NCBI GenBank assembly: GCA_003157595.1
Contig: PMKB01000169.1
Location: 542-7,348 of the forward strand
Length of the DNA: 6,807 nucleotides
From: Solirubrobacterales bacterium
GTDB taxonomy: Bacteria > Actinomycetota > Thermoleophilia > Solirubrobacterales > Solirubrobacteraceae
Direction of reading: 5' to 3'
Shown here piece after piece: positions 1 to 5,321 of the stretch. The translations under genes were made by a program, and so were the position numbers. The notes beneath the pieces are model-generated. The model had not been told where the DNA came from. It was given only the letters and a program-made list of their open reading frames with translations, and did not search any database. The stretch's first letter is position 1. Every line of letters begins with the position of its first letter.

Positions 1-564
1 GTGATGGACGGCCATTTCGTGCCGCCGATCACGATGGGCCCGCTGGTCGTCGCTGGCCTGCGCGAGCGGGTCGGGGCGGCGGGTGCGCGGCTCGAGGTGC
101 ACCTGATGATCGAGCGCCCGGAGCGCCAGATCGACGAGTTCGCGCGGGCCGGCGCCGACCTCATCACGATCCACGCCGAGGCCACGCCGCACGTCCACTA
201 CGCGCTCTCGCAGATCCGCGACGCCGGGCTCGCAGCCGGGCTCGCGGTCTGTCCGGCGACGCCGCTGGAGGTCTTTGGCGAGGTCGCGGAGGTGCTCGAC
301 CTCGCTCTGTGCATGACCGTCAACCCCGGCTGGGGCGGCCAGCGCTTCATCGAGGCCTCGATCAATCGGATCGAGCGCACGCGCGTCCTGGTCGGGGAAA
401 CGGTGGCGATCGAGGTCGACGGCGGTATCGAGCTGGACACCGGGCCGCGCTGCCTGGCAGCCGGTGCCGGCGTGTTCGTGGCGGGCAGTGCCGTGTTCGG
501 CTCGCCCGATCCGGCGGCGGCCTACGTGGCGCTCGCCGATGCCGTCGGCGACCCGCGGCGGTAG
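1..564 (+). CDS. rpe: Ribulose-phosphate 3-epimerase, 5'-truncated by the window edge
   Basis: Interconverts D-ribulose 5-phosphate and D-xylulose 5-phosphate in the cytoplasm (pentose phosphate pathway, Calvin cycle where present). The 187 visible residues carry the family signatures in order: MDG-FVPP-TMGP at 2-14, with Asp3 a metal ligand and acid/base; HLM at 34-36, with the second metal His; the core motif MTVNPGWGGQ at 105-114; EVDGG at 138-142, with the other catalytic Asp; and the phosphate-binding AGSAVFG at 161-167. The family is about 220 residues long. The GTG at base 1 is therefore an internal Val codon (the usual motif reads VMDG), and roughly 35 N-terminal residues, including the first metal His, lie upstream. 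The frame stops with TAG at 562-564. Its last 43 bases overlap the 3' end of the flippase gene on the other strand. It is a housekeeping gene, probably belonging to a different transcription unit from the glycan genes. Identity is very secure. Confidence 0.96.
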   Translation: MMDGHFVPPITMGPLVVAGLRERVGAAGARLEVHLMIERPERQIDEFARAGADLITIHAEATPHVHYALSQIRDAGLAAGLAVCPATPLEVFGEVAEVLDLALCMTVNPGWGGQRFIEASINRIERTRVLVGETVAIEVDGGIELDTGPRCLAAGAGVFVAGSAVFGSPDPAAAYVALADAVGDPRR

Positions 565-1907
565 AGCGCGAACAAACCGGCCGCCAACAGGCCGGCGGCG
601 CCGGCGTAGCCGACCTCGGTGCGCAGGATCTGGTCGCCGATCACACCGGTCAGCATCCAGCCGACGAAGATCGCCGCAGCCGCGAGCCACAGCGCCGCAG
701 CGCGGGTGGCTTGCCCGCGGGCCAGCGCCGCCTGGTTGAGCGCCCCGGCCGACAGATGCAGGCCCATGCCGACGGCGATCAGGGCGAGGCCGAAGCGGCT
801 GTAGGCGTAGCCGTTGTGGAAGACGTGGTGCAGCACGAACGGCCCGATCGCCAGCAGCCCGATCGCGACGGCGATCGCGAAGGCGGCGATCGCGAGCACG
901 GTCAGCCGGATCGCGCGCGCGAACGCCGCGCGGCCCCGAGTCACCTCAAGGCCCGCCAGGTGGGGGAGCAGCGAGGTCTGGATCGCCTGGAACAGCTGTA
1001 GCGGCGCCCGCGTGATCAGCATCACGTTGAACACCAGCCCAGGCAGCGGCGAGCTGGAGATGTTCGTGGCCGCGATCGTCAGCACGGCCGCGTTCAGCAG
1101 CGTCTGCTCGGCCAGCTGAATCGCCGAGACCGACACCGCGAAGCCGCCGCCGCGGCGGATCGAGAGGTCGCTGACGGCCTCCTCGATGCCTTCCGCGGCG
1201 GGACCCTCGAGCGCCGCATCGGTCGCGGGCGCTGCGTCCCGCTCGCGCGTCGCACGGCTCGCGAAAGCCGCGGGCACGACCACCAGGGACACGAACGGAG
1301 CCGCGGCGATGCCAATCGCGATCGCCGACTGCCCGTGCGTGATGCCGACGGCCGCGGCGAGCGCGAAGGCGATCCGCGAAACCGACTCCATGAACACCAG
1401 CCCGCCATAGAGCGCGAAGTACTTGTGCCCGGCGAGCCAGCCGCGGGCGAAGTAGCTCGCGGCGTAGGCGACGATCCCGACGACGAAGATCCAGTAGAGC
1501 GTGTCGGAGTGGAACACGTGATCGGCCAGCTCGCCGTGCAGCGGCAGCGCGACGAGCAGGAAGACGAGCGCGAAGGCGCCCTGGATCGTGATCGGGATCC
1601 GCATCGGCAGGCCGGCGATGCCGCGGGCGCGATGGTCGGCGATCGTGCGCGAGAGCAGCTGCTCGATCGGCCTGTAGATGACGCTGATGATCACGAACAT
1701 CACCGACCACAGCACGTCGAGATGCGAGTACTGCGGCGACACGATGCCGCCACGGTCGAGCAGATGGCCCGCGATCGCGAAGTAGGCCAGCGTCAGGACG
1801 CCGGTCGAGGCGATCCCGATCGAGAGCATGCGCGCGCCGCGCGCGTAGGTCTGGGCGCCCCGCTGCGCGCGCGGGGGACGCGGAGACGGCTTCTCAGACT
1901 CGGACAA
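522..1907 (-). CDS. Wzx/MATE-like polysaccharide flippase (lipopolysaccharide biosynthesis-type membrane protein)
   Basis: A 461-residue integral membrane protein with about 12 hydrophobic segments in two halves: roughly 28-48, 64-84, 107-126, 136-156, 165-190 and 194-216, then 257-283, 290-316, 333-357, 370-393, 402-424 and 432-450. The halves are joined by a charged, Ala/Glu-rich linker (about 217-255). Length and two-half layout fit the MATE/MOP flippase superfamily, whose members move lipid-linked glycans across the cytoplasmic membrane. There is no sharp sequence motif, so the substrate is unknown. The chosen start is a TTG at 1907 inside the last codons of the methyltransferase gene, giving a 14-base overlap and a basic, Pro/Ser-rich N-tail. 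An ATG at 1829 (residue 27), just before the first membrane segment, is the alternative. No strong ribosome binding site precedes the TTG, so translation may rely on coupling. It is the last gene of a three-gene run, and its stop (522-524) lies within rpe. Confidence 0.82.
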   Translation of the reverse strand: MSESEKPSPRPPRAQRGAQTYARGARMLSIGIASTGVLTLAYFAIAGHLLDRGGIVSPQYSHLDVLWSVMFVIISVIYRPIEQLLSRTIADHRARGIAGLPMRIPITIQGAFALVFLLVALPLHGELADHVFHSDTLYWIFVVGIVAYAASYFARGWLAGHKYFALYGGLVFMESVSRIAFALAAAVGITHGQSAIAIGIAAAPFVSLVVVPAAFASRATRERDAAPATDAALEGPAAEGIEEAVSDLSIRRGGGFAVSVSAIQLAEQTLLNAAVLTIAATNISSSPLPGLVFNVMLITRAPLQLFQAIQTSLLPHLAGLEVTRGRAAFARAIRLTVLAIAAFAIAVAIGLLAIGPFVLHHVFHNGYAYSRFGLALIAVGMGLHLSAGALNQAALARGQATRAAALWLAAAAIFVGWMLTGVIGDQILRTEVGYAGAAGLLAAGLFALYRRGSPTASASAT

Positions 1908-2517
1908 GCACCATCGTCCAGGGGAACGGCGAGCGGGTCTCGATCACCTCGCCGTGGCGGGCACACAGCGCGACGATTGCCGACTTGGAGAAGTGGTTGA
2001 CGTGACCGGGAGTGTTGCCCAGCTGGCCCCAGTAGGCGCCGCGCGCCATGTTCACGCCGCGCCAGAGCGGCTCGCGCGGAACCGAGACCAGCACGTGCCG
2101 CGCGGCACAGCGCGCCATCTCCGCCAGCGTGTGCTCGGGGTCGGGGACGTGCTCGAGCACCTCGATCGCGCAGGCCAGGTCGAACTCGCGCGCGGCAAAC
2201 GGCAGCCGCTCGGCGCGCTGGGCGACATAGGTCAGGTTCGGCGCCGGGCGTAGCGCCCACTCGGCGGCGAGCAGTGGATCGTCGAGGTCGATGCCGACGA
2301 CGCGCGCCGGAGCAAGCGTTGTCGCCCAGCGGTGGGTGAGGACGCCCTCGCCGCAGCCCACGTCGAGCACCGACTCGGGCGCAGTGGAGAAGAGCAGGTC
2401 GTCGAGGTTGCGCTCGAAGCCGCGCATCAGCGCGCGTGCGACCGGGTTGCGCGCGTTGTACTTGTCGTAGGTGTTGCCGGTGACGATGCCGTCGGCCGAG
2501 CGGGTGACGGCGGTCAC
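1894..2517 (-). CDS. Class I SAM-dependent methyltransferase (UbiE/Methyltransf_11-like)
   Basis: A 207-residue soluble protein with a Rossmann-type methyltransferase fold. Motif I, VLDVGCGEG, is at 50-58 and binds S-adenosylmethionine. The acidic residue that holds the ribose is in GIDLDD (75-80). The adenine-side segment AERLPF is at 102-107, motif IV-like AIEVLEHVPDP at 118-128, and the following strand LVSVPRE at 143-149. The C-terminal part has GHVNHFSK at 171-178, a pattern common in methyltransferases of glycan and lipid gene clusters. The acceptor cannot be read from the sequence; a sugar or lipid intermediate is the natural guess from the neighbours. The start is GTG at 2517, and its first bases overlap the stop of the glycosyltransferase gene in a 4-base GTGA arrangement, implying translational coupling. 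Its 3' end overlaps the flippase start by 14 bases. No transmembrane segment or signal peptide is seen. Confidence 0.88.
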   Translation of the reverse strand: MTAVTRSADGIVTGNTYDKYNARNPVARALMRGFERNLDDLLFSTAPESVLDVGCGEGVLTHRWATTLAPARVVGIDLDDPLLAAEWALRPAPNLTYVAQRAERLPFAAREFDLACAIEVLEHVPDPEHTLAEMARCAARHVLVSVPREPLWRGVNMARGAYWGQLGNTPGHVNHFSKSAIVALCARHGEVIETRSPFPWTMVLVRV

Positions 2518-3581
2518 GAATCCGCCGCTTCCGATGTGGCGCCGGTGGGCGGCTCGGTGTGCTCAGGCGCCGAGCCCGACGCCACGCTCGCCGCCGGCGC
2601 CGGCGGCTCGCCCAGCGCCTCGTAGTGCGAGGGCTTGACACCCAGCTGCAGCTCGATTCGCCTGACGCGTTCGTGTGTGCGCTGGATCATCGTGCGCTGG
2701 GCGCTGAGCAGGTCGCCGATCACGCCGAGGGCGCCGACGACGACACCGGCGTTGAACAGCACCGCCCCCAGGATCAGCGACTGGACGTGGCCCGAGCCGT
2801 TGCCCTGGACGTAGGCGACCGCGAAACGAACCCAGACGCCGAAGGCGGCGAGCAGCAGAACCCCGGCGACGGTGAGGAATACGCGCAGCGGCTCGTACTG
2901 CGTGTAGATGCGGAAGATCGAGACCGCGTTGCGGCGGACGTAGGACCACATCGAGGGGAACAGCCGCGACTCGCGCGTCGCCGGGTTGGTGCGGATCGGG
3001 ACGTGGTCGAGTGCGATCAGCTGCTTGCCGGACTGGATGATCGACTCGAGCGTGTAGGTGAAGCGCGAGACGATCAGGATCTGCAGCGCGGCCTCGCGGT
3101 TGTAGGCGCGAAAGCCGGAGGTCGTATCCGGGACGTCGGTCGAGGAGGCCGCGCGCACGACGCGCGAGCCGAGTCGCTGCAGGCGCTTCTTCAGCGGCGA
3201 GAAGTGCTCGATCGAGAGCACGTCGCGATCGCCGATCACCATGTCGGCGGTGCCGGCGATGATCGGCGCGACGAGCTTCGCGATGTCGGCGCCCTGGTAC
3301 TGGTTGTCCGCGTCGGTGTTCACGACCACGTCGGCGCCAAGCTTGAGCGCCGCGTCCATGCCCGCCTGAAAGGCGCTGGCCAGCCCCTTGTTGTTGGTCA
3401 GGCGCACGATGTGCTCGACGCCGTGCGCCCGTGCGACCTCGATCGTCCGATCGGTTGAGCCGTCGTCGATCACCAGCCACTCGATCGAGTCAAACCCGGG
3501 CAGCTCGCGCGGGAGGTCGGCAAGCGTCGCCGGCAGTTGCTCGGCTTCGTCCTTGCAGGGAATCTGAATGATCAGCTTCAT
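2514..3581 (-). CDS. Family 2 glycosyltransferase, polyprenyl-phosphate sugar synthase type (DPM1/GtrB-like) with two C-terminal membrane segments
   Basis: A 355-residue protein that would transfer a sugar from a nucleotide donor to a polyprenyl phosphate at the cytoplasmic membrane face. The GT-A domain begins at once: IPCKDEAEQL at 7-16, DDGSTD at 39-44 (nucleotide binding), NNKG at 63-66, the metal-binding DAD at 90-92 followed by NQY, GDR at 117-119 and TTSGFRAYNRE at 153-163. The amphipathic segment at 203-235 (RESRLFPSMW onward) and the two membrane helices at about 232-258 and 266-292 are typical of DPM1/GtrB-type enzymes. A short charged helix (294-313) and a Pro/Ala/Glu-rich, probably disordered tail (317-355) follow. 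The start is ATG at 3581, where the conserved domain begins. The frame stays open far upstream on this strand, but that stretch is low-complexity Arg/Gln/Asp-rich translation antisense to a real gene. Ribosome binding is weak (GGACGG, 12 bases upstream). It is the first gene of the minus-strand run. Donor sugar unknown. Confidence 0.92.
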   Translation of the reverse strand: MKLIIQIPCKDEAEQLPATLADLPRELPGFDSIEWLVIDDGSTDRTIEVARAHGVEHIVRLTNNKGLASAFQAGMDAALKLGADVVVNTDADNQYQGADIAKLVAPIIAGTADMVIGDRDVLSIEHFSPLKKRLQRLGSRVVRAASSTDVPDTTSGFRAYNREAALQILIVSRFTYTLESIIQSGKQLIALDHVPIRTNPATRESRLFPSMWSYVRRNAVSIFRIYTQYEPLRVFLTVAGVLLLAAFGVWVRFAVAYVQGNGSGHVQSLILGAVLFNAGVVVGALGVIGDLLSAQRTMIQRTHERVRRIELQLGVKPSHYEALGEPPAPAASVASGSAPEHTEPPTGATSEAADS

Positions 3582-3637
3582 CGTGTGCGGTGCCGTCCGC
3601 GCGTTCCGTCCACGACGGTGCCGTAAACTGGCCGCCC

Positions 3638-3667
3638 AGTATCCCAGAGAAGCCGGGAGGCCGCCAA
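3638..3667 (-). promoter_or_regulatory. Possible sigma-A/sigma-70-type promoter for the glycosyltransferase-methyltransferase-flippase run
   Basis: Reading the minus strand, TTGGCG (3667-3662) resembles a -35 box and GATACT (3643-3638) a -10 box, with an 18-base spacer. Each matches four of six consensus positions. Transcription would start near 3631, leaving a leader of about 50 bases before the ATG at 3581. The position is sensible, but in G+C-rich DNA such matches arise by chance and nothing else supports it. Confidence 0.3.
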
Positions 3668-3766
3668 GTCCGCCGGCCGCGCCCGAGCTCTGTGGATTCT
3701 CCTTTTCGATGCCCAGACGCTGCCTCAATCCTGCGTGTGTGCGGCTGGCGAATGCCGCGCCCGCGC

Positions 3767-3780
3767 TGGTTGCGCAACCA
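3767..3780. promoter_or_regulatory. Perfect 14-base palindrome, candidate operator
   Basis: The sequence TGGTTGCGCAACCA is its own reverse complement and has no spacer. It lies in the divergent intergenic region, 26 bases before the TTG start of the plus-strand GT-C gene and about 185 bases before the start of the minus-strand glycosyltransferase. A short palindrome centred on CG is the kind of site bound by dimeric helix-turn-helix regulators of LacI type. No regulator gene is present in the window, so the binding protein is unknown. It could also be a chance palindrome. Confidence 0.35.
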
Positions 3781-3796
3781 CGGGCACCGCAGGAGC

Positions 3797-3804
3797 GGGA
3801 GGGG
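3797..3804 (+). promoter_or_regulatory. Purine-rich ribosome binding site that decides the TTG start at 3807
   Basis: GGGAGGGG sits directly upstream of the TTG at 3807; its GGAGG core (3798-3802) is 4 bases from the start codon. A second AGGAG lies at 3791-3795, 11 bases away. These favour TTG 3807 over the GTG at 3735, which would add 24 low-complexity Ala/Gly/Cys-rich residues. Another in-frame GTG at 3864, preceded by AGGAGG at 3846-3851 (12-base gap), is a weaker alternative. Confidence 0.5.
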
Positions 3805-3806
3805 CC

Positions 3807-5321
3807 TTGAGTCAGCCTTCGGGTGCGGCGCCCGCCGGGAGTTCCAGGAGGCCGGCCTGGCTTGTGGCGCTGCTCGCCCTGCCGGCTGCAACGTGGGCGA
3901 AGCTGTCGTTCGCCGCGATGTGCGTCGCCGCGCTGATCGGCTTTCTGACGATCCCGACCTATCCGATCTACGACACCGAGTACTACCTGCTGTGGGGCCG
4001 CGAGATCGCCCACGGCCAGCTGCCCTCGTTCACGGTCTACGAGGCGCCGACCGAGCACCCGCTGGCTGTCGCCTGGGGCACGATCATGTCGATCTTCGGC
4101 AATGGGGGGCTGCGGCTCTCGGTGCTGTGCGCGATCGCCTCGTTCCTGCTGCTCGCCTGGGGCGTCTACCGGCTGACGCGCACGGCGTTCTCGCCGATCG
4201 TCGCCGCGACGGCCGTCGCACTGCTGCTGACGCGCTTCAACTTCATGTTCCTGGCGGCGCGCGGGTATGTGGATCTGACCTACTGCGCGGCGATCGTCTG
4301 GGCCGCGGCGTTTGAGATCGAGCGCCCGCGCCGCGGGACGCTCGTCTTCGTCGTCCTGCTGAGCGCCGAGCTGATCAGACCTGACGCGTGGCTGCTCGCC
4401 GGCCTCTATTGGCTGTGGTGCGCGCCGAAGTTCGGCTGGAGCCAGCGCATCCGCTGGGCCGCGATCGTGGCCGCCGGGCCGATCATCTGGGTGCTGTTGG
4501 ACTGGATCGTCACCGGCCAGCCGCTGCATTCGCTGACCAGCACGCAGAACACAGCCGTCGCCCTGGGACGCACCGTGCCGCTCGGGCAGCTGCCAGGGAC
4601 GCTTTCGCACTACCTGATCCTGCTGGCCAAGTCCCCCGTGGTCGCCGGGGCGATCGGCGGCGTGGTGCTCTCCGCCTGGCTCGTGCCCCGCCGGATGCTG
4701 GCGCCGTTCGCGGTGCTGCTCAGCGGCATCGGCACCTTCGTCGTGCTGGCGGGGGCGGGCCTGTCGGTGATCGACCGCTACCTCCTGATGCCGGCCGTGA
4801 TGATCCTGGTGTTCTGTGCGTTCGCGCTGAGCGGCTGGACGATGCTCGAGCGCGGGCTGCTGCGCAGGGTGTGGACGGCCGCGGCAGCGGTGCTGGCAGT
4901 GATCGGCGTCTACCTCGCGGCGAGCACGCTGAGCCTGAACAAGATCGAGAGCGAGCTGGGCTTCCGCGACAGCGGCCAGACCTCGCTGGTCGCGATCCTC
5001 GACGAGCCGCAGGTCAAGCGGGATCTGGCGTGCGGGCCGGTGTCGGTCCCCGACCACAAGCTCGTGCCGGACGTTCGGCTGATCCTCAACCTCGGCCGCA
5101 ACGGCGTGATCGACCGCGGTGACGCGCGCTACCTGCTCGACACCGGGCACCCTGCGCTCTATGACGCGGAGCAGCACGGCGTGGCGCTGTACCCGCTCGG
5201 CCTGGCCGTGATCCGCTACGCGCTGACGAGCCCGAACGACAGTCCACTGGACCAGGTGCGGCTGCCGGGCTTCAGCGTGATCGCGCGCACCGGGTACTAC
5301 GCCGCATACTCACGCTGTTGA
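3807..5321 (+). CDS. GT-C fold membrane glycosyltransferase (family 39/ArnT-like)
   Basis: A 504-residue multipass membrane protein, counted from the TTG at 3807. Several membrane segments occupy about residues 17-375: 35-50, 86-97, 103-120, 129-150, 155-170, 178-204, 217-235, 266-292, 298-320, 326-345 and 355-373. A hydrophilic C-terminal domain of about 130 residues (376-504) follows. After the first membrane segment, the loop contains YDTEYYLLWGREI at 55-67. Its Asp56/Glu58 pair matches the acidic first-loop motif that GT-C enzymes use for catalysis and metal binding. Next comes EAPTEHPLAVAWG (79-91). An RPDAW motif (191-195) also fits this superfamily. Such enzymes transfer sugars from polyprenyl-phosphate donors on the outer membrane face. 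Exact family and acceptor are unresolved. The gene is divergent from the family 2 enzyme, which could supply its donor lipid. Its stop overlaps the next start by 4 bases (TTGA), suggesting one transcription unit. Confidence 0.8.
   Translation: MSQPSGAAPAGSSRRPAWLVALLALPAATWAKLSFAAMCVAALIGFLTIPTYPIYDTEYYLLWGREIAHGQLPSFTVYEAPTEHPLAVAWGTIMSIFGNGGLRLSVLCAIASFLLLAWGVYRLTRTAFSPIVAATAVALLLTRFNFMFLAARGYVDLTYCAAIVWAAAFEIERPRRGTLVFVVLLSAELIRPDAWLLAGLYWLWCAPKFGWSQRIRWAAIVAAGPIIWVLLDWIVTGQPLHSLTSTQNTAVALGRTVPLGQLPGTLSHYLILLAKSPVVAGAIGGVVLSAWLVPRRMLAPFAVLLSGIGTFVVLAGAGLSVIDRYLLMPAVMILVFCAFALSGWTMLERGLLRRVWTAAAAVLAVIGVYLAASTLSLNKIESELGFRDSGQTSLVAILDEPQVKRDLACGPVSVPDHKLVPDVRLILNLGRNGVIDRGDARYLLDTGHPALYDAEQHGVALYPLGLAVIRYALTSPNDSPLDQVRLPGFSVIARTGYYAAYSRC

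Noticed and set aside
577..595. Hairpin (CCGGCC, 7-base loop, GGCCGG) 12 bases after the rpe stop, considered as a terminator
   Set aside because: The stem is only 6 pairs and no T-run follows. It lies in flippase coding sequence, where a repeated Ala-Gly-Leu pattern and GGCC self-complementarity account for it.
870..895. Direct repeat GGCGATCGCGA (870-880 and 885-895) as a regulatory iteron
   Set aside because: It lies in a membrane helix of the flippase encoded by alternating Ala and Ile codons, which explains the repetition.
3624..3629. TAAACT as a plus-strand -10 box
   Set aside because: No acceptable -35 hexamer lies 16-18 bases upstream, and it is about 180 bases from the start at 3807.
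3490..3891. Possible small minus-strand gene spanning the divergent intergenic region, with AAAAGGAG near 3710-3703
   Set aside because: It overlaps two supported gene ends out of frame, has no domain-like composition, and no start codon sits at a proper distance from the purine-rich stretch.
3582..5177. Long minus-strand open frame continuing upstream of the family 2 glycosyltransferase
   Set aside because: Its translation is Arg/Gln/Asp/His-rich with no domain, and most of it is antisense to the GT-C gene, whose frame gives clear membrane helices and motifs. Rare stops in G+C-rich DNA explain it. The real gene starts at ATG 3581.
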